The position numbers and the translations under genes were made by a program. The notes below the pieces were generated by a model. It did not search any database. It had not been told where the DNA came from and saw nothing but the letters and a program-made list of their open reading frames with translations. 64,000 nucleotides of DNA from Anaerolineales bacterium UBA2181. GTDB taxonomy: Bacteria > Chloroflexota > Anaerolineae > Promineifilales > UBA4811. Below are positions 46,248-54,633 of this stretch, piece after piece (position 1 is the first letter of the stretch; each line of letters begins with the position of its first letter). The DNA lies in NCBI GenBank assembly GCA_002328075.1, contig DCVT01000031.1:499597-563596 (forward strand). Direction: 5' to 3'.

Positions 46248-47081
46248 TTACGAACACAATTCTGCAACATCCTGCCGAGCAAGCCACTGGCTCTCAAACT
46301 CGGCCGGGGTCAGGTAGCCCAACGATGAGTGGATGCGCTTCTGCATGTACACATCGTCGAGGAACCGACCGATCTGATCGTAGGCATCGTAGTAGTCCTG
46401 GTAGTCTGATAACTCGACCTCCGCTTCTTTGATGGTACGAATGACCCGTTCGGCATACCCATTTTGCCAGGCCTGTCCTCGGTCTGTCATGCTGATCGCA
46501 ATGCCATAGTCATGAAGCAGGTCAACGTACGCCGTCGCGGCATACTGGACTCCCTGATCCGAGTGATGGATCTCAGGCACATGATCCAGCGGGGCACACC
46601 GAAGGGCAGTCAGGGTCAACTCCTGACCGAGGTGGCGCTCCAGATGCCAGCCGCGGATGCAACGCGTGAAAACGTCCATGATGATGGCCAGGTACACGAA
46701 CTCCTGCTGCAAGCGGACATAGGTGAGATCGGCAACCCACACCTCATCGGGCCGAACCACTTCCAAGCCCAATACCAGGTTCGGGAATCGCGGAAAACCA
46801 TGTTCACTATCGGTTGTGCGCTGCTTCTTGCGCGTTTTTCGGGCCTGGAGCCCCATCTTGGTCATCAGACGGCGTACTCGTTTGTGGTTGATGACCCAAC
46901 CTCGCTCTCGGTGAAGCTGATGAACCACACGACGATAGCCATACGTTGGCCACTGCTGCGCCACTTCCTCGATAGTGGCCTCAAGATTCTGCTCGTCCTT
47001 GTCTTGAGGCCGGTAGTAGTAGGTGCTGCGCGGCAGATCCAGCAGCTGACAGATTACCCGGGCCGGGTACATATCTGCCAA
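46248..47081 (-). CDS. IS3-family transposase OrfB (catalytic part)
   Basis: 277 residues from an internal ATG. In nature it is probably read as an OrfAB fusion by -1 slippage at A7 (47141-47135), because the frame stays open upstream as LGLTADEKRAIARELADMYPARV. A helix-turn-helix (ATIEEVAQQWPTYGYRRV) precedes the integrase core. The DDE triad is in WVADLTY, HHSDQGVQY and NGYAERVIRTIKE. C-terminal RIHSSLGYLTPAEFE is typical. Confidence 0.92.
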   Translation of the reverse strand: MADMYPARVICQLLDLPRSTYYYRPQDKDEQNLEATIEEVAQQWPTYGYRRVVHQLHRERGWVINHKRVRRLMTKMGLQARKTRKKQRTTDSEHGFPRFPNLVLGLEVVRPDEVWVADLTYVRLQQEFVYLAIIMDVFTRCIRGWHLERHLGQELTLTALRCAPLDHVPEIHHSDQGVQYAATAYVDLLHDYGIAISMTDRGQAWQNGYAERVIRTIKEAEVELSDYQDYYDAYDQIGRFLDDVYMQKRIHSSLGYLTPAEFESQWLARQDVAELCS

Positions 47082-47089
47082 CTCCCTGG

Positions 47090-47395
47090 CTATCGCCCGT
47101 TTCTCGTCTGCGGTGAGTCCAAGATGTCGGAGGCTTTTTTTAGGACCTCCAACTCCATGGTCTGCCGCCCGACCATGCGCTCCAACTCGGCGATCCGTTC
47201 TCGCTCCTGGCTCCTGGCCGCTGGGTCGTCAAAGGCATTGGCTGCATTGGCCATCAACGTGGCCTGCCACTCCGACACCACCGAGGGCTTGAGATTGTAC
47301 TCGCGGCAGGCTTCGGCCGCGCTCTTGACGCCGCCCATCATGTCCAGGGCTACCTGGGCCTTGAACTGCGGCGTGAATCTTCTTCGTCTGGTCAT
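47090..47395 (-). CDS. IS3-family transposase OrfA
   Basis: 101 residues. HTH RRRRFTPQFKAQVALDMMGG..SAAEACREYNLKPSVVSEW and a leucine-zipper-like C-terminus (ERERIAELERMVGRQTMELEVLKKA) for oligomerisation. ATG 47395 has an AGG site 8 bases upstream. The slippery A7 lies near its end, producing the OrfAB transposase. Confidence 0.9.
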   Translation of the reverse strand: MTRRRRFTPQFKAQVALDMMGGVKSAAEACREYNLKPSVVSEWQATLMANAANAFDDPAARSQERERIAELERMVGRQTMELEVLKKASDILDSPQTRNGR

Positions 47396-47877
47396 GTTGT
47401 GCACCTCTCCTGAACCATTGTATTGTTCGTTAGCAATGTGTCCAGTTTTTGGGGCGCACTACTGAGCATCCGGCTCGTATTCGGTTAAAGAATGGGATCA
47501 GCTCCTAGCACAGCACGACCGTTGCCCCATGTGCGGACGGCTCTGGAATGAGATACCTGCTTCCCCCTTGGGCGCTTCGGTGATCACAGTGGATCACATT
47601 GTCCCGATATCAAAAGGCGGTATCAATTCCATCCAGAACCTGCAGCCTCTATGCTACTCGTGCAACTCGAAAAAGGGCGCCAAAACCGGCGAATAGGGCT
47701 GCGCAACGCGCTGCAACGTGGGGGCAGTCCTTCCTCATACTACAAACAAGATGTTTGAAGCCACGACGGGGTGCTAATCTGCCCGTGTTTTCGCGCTCCG
47801 CGATATCGTCTCAAGGCACAATCAGCCCCCCTTTTTCCGTGAAACGAATCAAACACCTCGCGGCGTGTGCGCTGTAC

Positions 47878-48222
47878 TCAATCGTCTGCATCTGTTGTTT
47901 GTTCCACCCACAATAGTTTCAGACGGCAGGCAAAACTACCACGGGATTCGCGGCGGTGGGTTCTCACTGTCGCAATTTCGTTGCGGTCAATTCCATGGGC
48001 ATCGATAAAGGCGTCTATCACCTCGAACACATCGGCCAATTCCCGGATCATTTCCTGCGCGCTGCCAGCATCCTGCAGTTCGCTGGCTTCCTCCTGTAAT
48101 TTTGCTGCCAGCGCCCGCTGGTATTCCTTTTCACACATAGTCTCGGTTCGGCAGGTTTTGCCCTCACCTTCTATGATCTCCGGAATCCGGTCGCGAACCA
48201 GCTTGTTGTGTTGTAACCGCAT
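47878..48222 (-). CDS. MazG-like nucleotide pyrophosphohydrolase
   Basis: 114 residues. The start NKLVRDRIPEIIEGEGK and the metal-binding EExxE..ExxD pattern in KLQEEASELQDA..MIRELADVFEVIDAF identify the all-alpha NTP pyrophosphohydrolase superfamily (phosphoribosyl-ATP PPase/MazG-like). It would cleave a nucleoside triphosphate or related compound to a monophosphate and pyrophosphate. GAGG overlapping the upstream HNH stop is its ribosome site, so its translation is coupled to that nuclease gene. Confidence 0.82.
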   Translation of the reverse strand: MRLQHNKLVRDRIPEIIEGEGKTCRTETMCEKEYQRALAAKLQEEASELQDAGSAQEMIRELADVFEVIDAFIDAHGIDRNEIATVRTHRRESRGSFACRLKLLWVEQTTDADD

Positions 48223-48231
48223 GGAATTACC

Positions 48232-49431
48232 TCAGAACCGCGAAAGATTGCGACAATACCCGACGCGGTCGATGTAGTTTACGACTGCGGTTGCGACCGC
48301 GCAGGGGAAATCGGGATCCGTGGGGCGCACCGTCGAAAACCGTACCCCAACATCCTCGCGGATGGCCTTGGACAGCGATGGTAGCCGCCCGTAATTTGAA
48401 TACGCGAGCTCAAGGTGCGGGCGGGCGCGTGCCAGGCGTTCCAACGTGGGCAATCGGTCCCGTTTCACATGCGCGTTAAAATGCGGATCGGAAGGCACCA
48501 GGTTCCACAACTCGTTAATCGGATATACCGAAACGGGCAGCAGGTGGTCCAAGTCAAAGGCGACGCGATGGCGAATTCGCCGTTCGGTCCAAGGACAGAC
48601 GAATTCACGGCCTTCCATCAGAAGCAGCTCGATCTCGTTGCGCTCCCAGGTCAACGGCCGGCGGTTGTCGGCTCGGTCGGTCAGGATCGTGTAAACCCGG
48701 CCCCGATCGATAGCAGCCTCAGTTCCATGGTTTATCCGCTCCGTGTATAGGCACCACTCGTGGATGCAGAGGGCCTCGATGTAGAGCGACATCGCTTGGA
48801 ATGATTGCCACAGGTCGGGTCCAACCATGAGGCACGGGTCGGCACTAGCCGTCCCCGGAATGGCGACGGCCGGTTCTCGCACATGGTCTAAACGCAACGG
48901 ACGTTCGAACACGGTCCATTCCCCAGGACCTGCGTGGCGAATCGGCATCTGGATGGTCTGACTGATCCTATTGATCGCCTTTTGATAACCCAAGAGAAGA
49001 TCCGGAGTGAAAGCCTCGCGTTTCCGAGGCACGAGCAGCTCGTTGATGATGAAGAAACCATCTGATGGGCGCGAGGGGTGGTTCCAGAGGTTTTCCCAAT
49101 CGGCGCGAAACTGCGCCATTTCGCCACGGAACGCCATGTCGCTGCCCACAGCACCAGCCCGCAAAGAGCGCTGTCCTTGCCAAATTGGGTATTTGCGGTC
49201 CACGAACGGCCAATAGTAAGCAAACCAGAACGCGGCGAGAAAACGCAGGGGAACTGCCACCGGCCGGTCGGCGGCCAAGATGTCCGGGAAGGACAAAACA
49301 ATATCGTTGATGGAGCGCAGCAAGGCAATCTTGTAGCTGGTTACCTTCCTGTCGTGCTTCAAGATGGTGCTAATGACCGTACCCCCGGCGATTTTGGACT
49401 CCTGACCTGGCGCACGGTCAAAAAGCTTCAT
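48232..49431 (-). CDS. HNH endonuclease domain protein
   Basis: 399 residues from ATG 49431 (GAGG about 10 bases upstream). The C-terminal third, from about residue 278, holds an HNH-type core CPWTERRIRHRVAFDLDHLLPVSVYPINELWNLVPSDPHFN, with DLDH and the following Asn/His as expected metal and catalytic residues. The N-terminal 270 residues contain SYKIALLRSINDIVLSF and no family I can name. They could be a sensor or DNA-recognition region. It is paired with the MazG-like gene. A restriction or anti-phage role is plausible but inferred. Confidence 0.75.
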   Translation of the reverse strand: MKLFDRAPGQESKIAGGTVISTILKHDRKVTSYKIALLRSINDIVLSFPDILAADRPVAVPLRFLAAFWFAYYWPFVDRKYPIWQGQRSLRAGAVGSDMAFRGEMAQFRADWENLWNHPSRPSDGFFIINELLVPRKREAFTPDLLLGYQKAINRISQTIQMPIRHAGPGEWTVFERPLRLDHVREPAVAIPGTASADPCLMVGPDLWQSFQAMSLYIEALCIHEWCLYTERINHGTEAAIDRGRVYTILTDRADNRRPLTWERNEIELLLMEGREFVCPWTERRIRHRVAFDLDHLLPVSVYPINELWNLVPSDPHFNAHVKRDRLPTLERLARARPHLELAYSNYGRLPSLSKAIREDVGVRFSTVRPTDPDFPCAVATAVVNYIDRVGYCRNLSRF

Positions 49432-49483
49432 TCCGATTTTCCCTCGAGCGTACGCGCTCTTGGAACGCACCCTCCATCACGCG

Positions 49484-49512
49484 ATTGTATCATCGCTGAT
49501 CGCGGGTAACAA
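49484..49512 (-). promoter_or_regulatory. promoter of the HNH-MazG pair
   Basis: Minus strand TTGTTA (49512-49507), 17 bases, TACAAT (49489-49484), about 53 bases before the HNH ATG. Confidence 0.5.
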
Positions 49513-49722
49513 AACACGCCATTGCTGGGAACAGCGCGCAACCCATCGACTTTGCCGGGCTCTGACTCGATCTGCCCAGGGCCGCATACACTGCGTGGCG
49601 GCGTCAAATGATCGCGGCACATCGGCAGCCTTGCGTGTCGGGTGCTTGCCACACCCCTACCGCTGAGAGCTCGCAATGCGCTCTTCCGGAAACGTCGAGC
49701 ATTGAGCCGGGATACGCCCCCT

Positions 49723-49751
49723 TTGCCTCCCCGCCCAAACCCGGCTACAAT
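49723..49751 (+). promoter_or_regulatory. promoter of the 292-residue membrane protein, near-leaderless
   Basis: TTGCCT (49723-49728), 17 bases, TACAAT (49746-49751). The ATG at 49763 lies about 5 bases after the predicted start, too close for a ribosome site. Confidence 0.5.
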
Positions 49752-49762
49752 CCCCTCCCAGG

Positions 49763-50641
49763 ATGGACACCACCGGCCGCACCTCCTTTCGCCGCCGCTC
49801 GCCGGCCGCCGACCCCGCCCGCAAGGCCGGCCCAGCCGCCCAGGCGGGCCCTCTGGGGTTGGAGCTGACCCGCTCCAGCTACCTGCTGCTGAGCGCCTTT
49901 CTGCTCACGCTGCTGCTGCTGGGCTATGTCTGGTGGCCGCTGGCGGCCGAGTACCTGGCTTATATCGACTGGTCCCGGCCGCTGTGGAATCAACTCGACT
50001 GGCTGCTCATCGGCATCTTTGCCGCCATGTCGGTGCTCATCATGGTCGGGGCCGACCTGCGCACCGACGTCTGGATCCTGGCGGTGGGGACGGCCGGCGG
50101 GCTGGTCATCGAAAGCTGGGGGACCCAGACGCTGCTCTGGAGCTATTACACCGCCGAACGGCCGCCGCTCTGGATCATCCCCGCCTGGCCCATCGCCAGC
50201 CTCGCTATCGACCGGCTGGTGCGGCTGCTGGGCCGTCTGGCGCCGGAGGGCCGGGGCGGCCGATGGGCTCGGGTCGCCTACTGGATGGTTTTCCCGGCCT
50301 TCTACTCTCTCATGCTGGCCTTTGTCTGGCCCACCGTTGGCCGGTCGCTGACGGTGATGGCGCTGCTTTTGTGCGCCCTGCTGACCGCCACTCCCACCAA
50401 CCACCGGCTGGCGGTGCTCACCTTTGCCGCCGGCGCCGGGCTGGGCTGGTTCCTGGAGCGCTGGGGGACCACCCGGCTCTGCTGGACCTACTATACCGAG
50501 CAGGCGCCGCCGCTCTTTGCCGTGCTGGCCCACGGGATGGCGGCGGCGGCCTTTTGGCGAACGTCGCTGGTGGCCCAGATGGTCTGGCGGCGGCTGGTCG
50601 GCGGGCCGACGGCTGAACCGGGCGCGGGCGCCGACGGTTGA
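49763..50641 (+). CDS. hypothetical multi-pass membrane protein with internal duplication
   Basis: 292 residues. A disordered N-terminus (about 35 residues) precedes some seven or eight hydrophobic helices. Two halves share a motif: ESWGTQTLLWSYYTAERPPLW and ERWGTTRLCWTYYTEQAPPLF, each followed by a helix with Pro or His. This indicates an internal duplication, as in small transporters or lipid enzymes. I recognise no named family. The TGA overlaps the -35 box of the next operon promoter. Confidence 0.7.
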   Translation: MDTTGRTSFRRRSPAADPARKAGPAAQAGPLGLELTRSSYLLLSAFLLTLLLLGYVWWPLAAEYLAYIDWSRPLWNQLDWLLIGIFAAMSVLIMVGADLRTDVWILAVGTAGGLVIESWGTQTLLWSYYTAERPPLWIIPAWPIASLAIDRLVRLLGRLAPEGRGGRWARVAYWMVFPAFYSLMLAFVWPTVGRSLTVMALLLCALLTATPTNHRLAVLTFAAGAGLGWFLERWGTTRLCWTYYTEQAPPLFAVLAHGMAAAAFWRTSLVAQMVWRRLVGGPTAEPGAGADG

Positions 50642-50666
50642 CGCCCGGCGCGCCCCGGCATATAAT
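50638..50666 (+). promoter_or_regulatory. promoter of the peptide-uptake operon
   Basis: TTGACG (50638-50643), 17 bases, TATAAT (50661-50666). The leader is about 87 bases and contains a short ORF. Confidence 0.75.
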
Positions 50667-50694
50667 GAGGTTGCCGCTCACGTAGGAGGAGGTG

Positions 50695-50748
50695 ATGCCC
50701 ACTGCCCCTGGATCGATCGGACTCTGTCTATCGTTTTGCTGGCATTGA
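50695..50748 (+). CDS. 17-residue leader peptide (uORF)
   Basis: ATG 50695 is preceded by a very strong AGGAGGAGGTG and encodes MPTAPGSIGLCLSFCWH then TGA. The stop lies 11 bases before the binding-protein ATG, with that gene's GGAGGAG site between. It may couple or attenuate translation. No amino-acid run indicates a specific signal. Confidence 0.4.
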   Translation: MPTAPGSIGLCLSFCWH

Positions 50749-50759
50749 GGAGGAGTGAA

Positions 50760-52475
50760 ATGAAACAAGCCCTTTGGCTACTGGTGGTGCTTTTCATGCT
50801 GGGCGGGCTGGCGGCCTGCAACCCTGAACCTGCGGCGACCCAACCGCCCGCCACGCAACCGGCCGCAGCTGAACCGGTCGCCACCCAGCCTGCCCCGGCC
50901 GCCACCGCGGTCCCGCCGCAGCGCAAGGTGGCGACCTTTGCCTGGACTCAGGAGCCGGACACGCTCAACCCCTACTACACCAACATGTGGTTCTCGGCCA
51001 TTCTGCACCAGTTCTACAACTGCTGGGCCTGGGAGTATGACGACGAGAACGTCACCTTTCCCCGGTTGGTCACCGAGATTCCCAGCGTGGACAACGGCGG
51101 GGTCAGCGAGGACGGGTTGGTCATCACCATGAACCTGCGGGATGACATCGTCTGGTCGGACGGCACACCCATCACGGCGGCCGATTTCATCTTTACGTAC
51201 CAGATGGTGGTGGACCCGGCCAACACCGTCGCCTCGGTCTATCCCTATGACTATGTGGCGAGCGTGGAGGGGATTGGCGACCGGACGGTGGTGATGACCT
51301 TTAGCGAGCCGTTTTCGCCCTGGGAGTCCACGCTCTGGCACGGGCTGCTTCCCAAGCACGTGCTGGAACCGGTCTTTCAGTCCAAGGGCTCCATCGACGA
51401 GGCGCCCTGGAACCTGGCGCCGACCGTGGGCTGCGGCCCGCTGGATTTCGTCAAGTGGGAATCGGGCAGTTACGTGCAGTTCGTGCGCAACCCCAACTAC
51501 TGGCTGGGGGCGTCCAGGCTCGACGAGGTCTTTGTGCAGATTGTGCCCGACGATGCCTCGCAGACCGCTGCGCTCATCGCCGGGGACGCGGACCTGGGCA
51601 CCTTCCCGCCGCTTTCCGACGTGCCCCGGCTGCAGGCGGCCGGGCTGGAGATCCTGACGATCAACTCGGGCTATGCCGAGGGTTGGTTCTTTGACTACCG
51701 GGAAACGGCTCTGCCCGGCGCGCTGGACCTCAAGGTGCGGCAGGCGGTTGCCATGGCCATCGACCGGGAGGCCATCAATCGGGACCTGCTCCAGGGGCTG
51801 AGCGTACCGGCTAATACGCTGTGGGACGCGCTGGAGGGCGCGGGGTACGTCTCGCCCGACATTGTGCCCTGGACCTACAACCCGGAAGGGGCCAAGCAGC
51901 TGCTGGAAGAGGCGGGTTGGACCGACACAGACGGCGACGGCATCCGCGAGGACGCTGCCGGCAACAAGCTGGTGCTCCGCCACGGCACCACCACCCGGGA
52001 GATCCGCCAGGACGTCCAGGCGGTGGCGCAGCAGATGTTGCGCCAGGTGGGGATCGACCTGCAGATCTCTAACTATGAATCTGGCTACTTCTTTAGCAGT
52101 TACACCGACGGTTCGCCCTGCGCTCTGGGCGAGCTGGACATCATGGAGTGGTCGGATACCACCGGCAGTTTCCCGGATCCGGACCACTATTACTGGCTCT
52201 GCTCCGAGCTGCCGGATGAAGAGAGCCCCTGGGGCGCCAACTACTTTGGTTGCGACGAGGTGCTGGACGAGCTCTTTCAGCGGCAGATCGTGACCATCGA
52301 CCCGGATGAGCGCGCCGCCATCGTGCGCGAGATCACCCAATACATTCACGACCAGGTCTACTGGTACGGCATCTGGGTGGACCCGGACTATTGGGTGGTG
52401 GGCAAGCGGCTCACCGGGTACCAGTTCTCCGGCATCACGCCGTTCTACGGCATCCTAGAGTGGGATATCCAGTAG
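50760..52475 (+). CDS. peptide ABC transporter substrate-binding lipoprotein (family 5)
   Basis: 571 residues. The signal peptide ends in the lipobox GLAAC (Cys about 20), then a Pro/Ala/Thr linker. The SBP_bac_5 fold follows: FAWTQEPDTLNPYYTNM, DDIVWSDGTPITAADFIFTYQMVVDP, LKVRQAVAMAIDREAINRDLLQG, YNPEGAKQLLEEAGW. It captures oligopeptides or similar solutes outside the membrane for the two permeases downstream. The frame is open from 50424, but the GAGGAGGAG site and signal peptide set ATG 50760. Confidence 0.95.
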   Translation: MKQALWLLVVLFMLGGLAACNPEPAATQPPATQPAAAEPVATQPAPAATAVPPQRKVATFAWTQEPDTLNPYYTNMWFSAILHQFYNCWAWEYDDENVTFPRLVTEIPSVDNGGVSEDGLVITMNLRDDIVWSDGTPITAADFIFTYQMVVDPANTVASVYPYDYVASVEGIGDRTVVMTFSEPFSPWESTLWHGLLPKHVLEPVFQSKGSIDEAPWNLAPTVGCGPLDFVKWESGSYVQFVRNPNYWLGASRLDEVFVQIVPDDASQTAALIAGDADLGTFPPLSDVPRLQAAGLEILTINSGYAEGWFFDYRETALPGALDLKVRQAVAMAIDREAINRDLLQGLSVPANTLWDALEGAGYVSPDIVPWTYNPEGAKQLLEEAGWTDTDGDGIREDAAGNKLVLRHGTTTREIRQDVQAVAQQMLRQVGIDLQISNYESGYFFSSYTDGSPCALGELDIMEWSDTTGSFPDPDHYYWLCSELPDEESPWGANYFGCDEVLDELFQRQIVTIDPDERAAIVREITQYIHDQVYWYGIWVDPDYWVVGKRLTGYQFSGITPFYGILEWDIQ

Positions 52476-52500
52476 CGTCCCACGCGCACTGACGCCAGGA

Positions 52501-52524
52501 CCGGGACGGCCCGGGCCGTCCCGG
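52501..52524. repeat. perfect 24-base palindrome between binding-protein and permease genes
   Basis: The bases 52501-52524 are an exact palindrome beginning CCGGGACGGCCC. In mRNA they would form a very stable hairpin without a T tract. In transport operons such hairpins protect the upstream binding-protein message from 3' decay and lower downstream expression. Confidence 0.75.
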
Positions 52525-52555
52525 CCCCCTGACTCCCAACGGCAAAGGAGGGGCC

Positions 52556-53590
52556 ATGTCCCGCTATATCATCCGGCGGTTGCTCCAGGCGATCCCGCTG
52601 CTGATCATCGTCAGCGTCCTCCTGTTCGCGCTGATGCGCGCCACCGGCGACCCGCTGGCGACGTTGGGCGGCCGGCGACAGGTTCGTTCGGCCGATCGTG
52701 AACGGCTCTCCCGGCTGCTCGGACTGGACAAGCCCATCGGGCTCCAGTACCTCTACTGGCTGGTGGGCAACGACTGGACCACCATCGACACCGATGGGGA
52801 CGGGGAGGGCGACACACCCGGGCAACTGAGCGGCGTTCTGCGGGGCGATTTCGGCACTTCGCTGGTGAGCCGCGGCCGGCCGGCGATGGGCATTATCCTG
52901 GAGCGCATCCCCAACACCCTCATCCTGATGATCCCGGCCGAGATCATTGTCATTGCCTTTTCGCTGGCGGTGGGGGTCTATTCCGCGCTGCGGCAGTATT
53001 CGCTCAGCGACCAGGTCATCACGGCCTTTTCGTTCGTCGGCTATTCGCTGCCCATCTTTTTCGTCGCTCTGGTCAGTATGACGCTGTTTGCCGTCAAGTT
53101 TCGTCAGTGGGGATGGCCCTACCTGCCCACCGTGGGCATGTTTGACCCGCAGGTGGGCAAGACGACCTCCCAGGTGCTGCAGCACATGGTGTTGCCCATC
53201 CTCAGCATGACCATCATCACCATCGCCGGTTACAGCCGTTTCGTCCGCTCTTCCATGCTGGAGGTGATCCATCAGGATTACATCCGCACCGCGCGGGCCA
53301 AGGGGCTGGGCGAGCGGACGGTCATCTATTTGCACGCGCTCAAGAACGCGTCGCTCCCGCTGGTCACCATCGTCGGCCTGGACATCCCGTTCCTGCTGGG
53401 CGGCGCCATTGTCACCGAGAGCATCTTTGGCTGGCCTGGCATGGGGCGGCTCTTTCTGGACCACGTCACCCGGGCGGATACACCGGTGGTAATGGGGATC
53501 CTGATGATCATCTCGGTGGCGGTGGTGCTGTCGCAACTGGTCACCGACATGGTCTATGCCCTGCTGGATCCGCGCATTCGCTACACCTGA
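52556..53590 (+). CDS. ABC transporter permease, DppB/OppB type
   Basis: 344 residues with six helices. N-terminal MSRYIIRRLLQAIPLLIIVSVLLFALMR is the family hallmark. The coupling (EAA) motif lies in IRTARAKGLGERTVIYLHALKNASLPLVT, near the end. The insert after the first helix (DRERLSRLLGLDKPIGLQYLYWL) is typical of the OppB group. AAAGGAGGGG precedes the ATG. It pairs with the next gene to form the channel. Confidence 0.93.
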   Translation: MSRYIIRRLLQAIPLLIIVSVLLFALMRATGDPLATLGGRRQVRSADRERLSRLLGLDKPIGLQYLYWLVGNDWTTIDTDGDGEGDTPGQLSGVLRGDFGTSLVSRGRPAMGIILERIPNTLILMIPAEIIVIAFSLAVGVYSALRQYSLSDQVITAFSFVGYSLPIFFVALVSMTLFAVKFRQWGWPYLPTVGMFDPQVGKTTSQVLQHMVLPILSMTIITIAGYSRFVRSSMLEVIHQDYIRTARAKGLGERTVIYLHALKNASLPLVTIVGLDIPFLLGGAIVTESIFGWPGMGRLFLDHVTRADTPVVMGILMIISVAVVLSQLVTDMVYALLDPRIRYT

Positions 53591-53605
53591 GGCCGGGAGG
53601 AGAGC

Positions 53606-54550
53606 ATGGGAGTTGCGGGCCCGAACGCAGTGGTGGACGTAACCGGGCAGAACCAGTATCAGACCCTCTCCTGGAGGCGGATCGTCTGGCGCCGTTTCCG
53701 GCGCCATCGGATGGCCATGGCGGGGGCCATCCTCCTCATCCTGATGATCCTGTACACCCTGGGGGGCACGCTCTTTTTCACCGAGGCGGACGCCAATTTC
53801 AACGATACCACCAAGATGCTGCAACCGCCGTCCCTCGAGCACCCCTTTGGGACCGACACGGTGGGCCGGGACATCCTGGCGCGCACCATCTATGGCGGGC
53901 AGATCTCCCTCATGATCGGGCTGTCGGCGGTGATCGTCGAGACGGTGGTCGGCGTGCTGGTGGGGGCCCTGGCCGGCTACTATGGCGGCTGGATCGACAG
54001 CCTGCTGATGCGCTTTACCGAGGCCATGTTCACCGTGCCGCAGCTCTTTTTGCTGCTGGTGATGGCCCGCTTTTTCTCCGGCAAGGTGCCCGAGCTCCAG
54101 CTCCTCGGCCGCACGTTTAGCGGCAGCGTGGTGGTGATCGTCGGCATCATCGGGTTGACCAGTTGGATGTACCTGGCCCGCATCGTCCGGGCCGATTTCC
54201 TCTCCTTGAAGGAGCGCGAGTTCATCCACGCCGCCCATGTCATTGGCACCCCGAACCTGGCCGTCATCGTTCGCCACATTCTGCCCAACACCATGGCGCC
54301 CATCATCGTCTCGGCCACGCTCAGCGTGGCCAGCGCCATCCTGTCCGAGGCCTATATCAGCTTCCTGGGGTTGGGGGTCCAGCCGCCCACCGCCACCTGG
54401 GGCAACATGCTGGATCGGGCCTACAACTATGTAGAGAGCGCACCCTGGATGTGGGTCTTTCCCGGCTCGCTGATCGTCCTGACGGTGCTGGGGATCAACT
54501 TTCTGGGTGACGGCTTGCGGGATGCGCTGGACCCAACGACGGTAGACTAG
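53606..54550 (+). CDS. ABC transporter permease, DppC/OppC type
   Basis: 314 residues. N-terminal RIVWRRFRRHRMAMAGAILLILMI, then PFGTDTVGRDILARTIYGGQISLMIGLSAVIVE, which is diagnostic of the OppC/DppC group, and the EAA loop in FIHAAHVIGTPNLAVIVRHILPNTMAPII. It starts 15 bases after the first permease. No ATPase gene of the system is in the window, so the energising subunits must be encoded elsewhere. Confidence 0.93.
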   Translation: MGVAGPNAVVDVTGQNQYQTLSWRRIVWRRFRRHRMAMAGAILLILMILYTLGGTLFFTEADANFNDTTKMLQPPSLEHPFGTDTVGRDILARTIYGGQISLMIGLSAVIVETVVGVLVGALAGYYGGWIDSLLMRFTEAMFTVPQLFLLLVMARFFSGKVPELQLLGRTFSGSVVVIVGIIGLTSWMYLARIVRADFLSLKEREFIHAAHVIGTPNLAVIVRHILPNTMAPIIVSATLSVASAILSEAYISFLGLGVQPPTATWGNMLDRAYNYVESAPWMWVFPGSLIVLTVLGINFLGDGLRDALDPTTVD

Positions 54551-54633
54551 AGCCGGTCGCCATCCCGGCGCCGGCCGGAGCGCCGTTTCCCGGCCGCGGG
54601 CCACCATTGCCAGGTAGGTTTGGAGGGTATTTC

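Larger units (their letters stand above)
46207..47465 (-). mobile_element. intact IS3-family insertion sequence
   Basis: About 1,259 bases. The ends are imperfect inverted repeats: AGTAGTGCGCCCC at the left (46208) and its complement at the right (to 47463), each followed by a shared TGGACAC at a fixed distance. A GCATC flanks both sides (46202-46206 and 47466-47470), a likely 5-base target duplication. It carries orfA and orfB with an A7 slippery site. All catalytic residues are present, so it may be active. Confidence 0.85.
46088..47696 (+). pseudogene. HNH endonuclease gene split by an IS3-family insertion
   Basis: Right part (47466-47696): SYSVKEWDQLLAQHDRCPMCGR, VDHIVPISKGG, NLQPLCYSCNSKKG, i.e. 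a complete HNH nuclease domain with paired CxxC zinc ligands, ending at TAG. Left part (46088-46206): an open, basic frame ending ..RRPKA. If the 1,259-base insert and one copy of the flanking GCATC are removed, the two join in frame (RRPKA-SGSYSVKEW). The left part has no firm homology, so the original N-terminus is less sure than the split itself. Confidence 0.7.
49432..49762. other. intergenic region between HNH operon and membrane protein gene
   Basis: 331 bases carrying only the two divergent promoters (49484-49512 and 49723-49751). No gene, RNA or repeat is evident between them. Confidence 0.55.
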
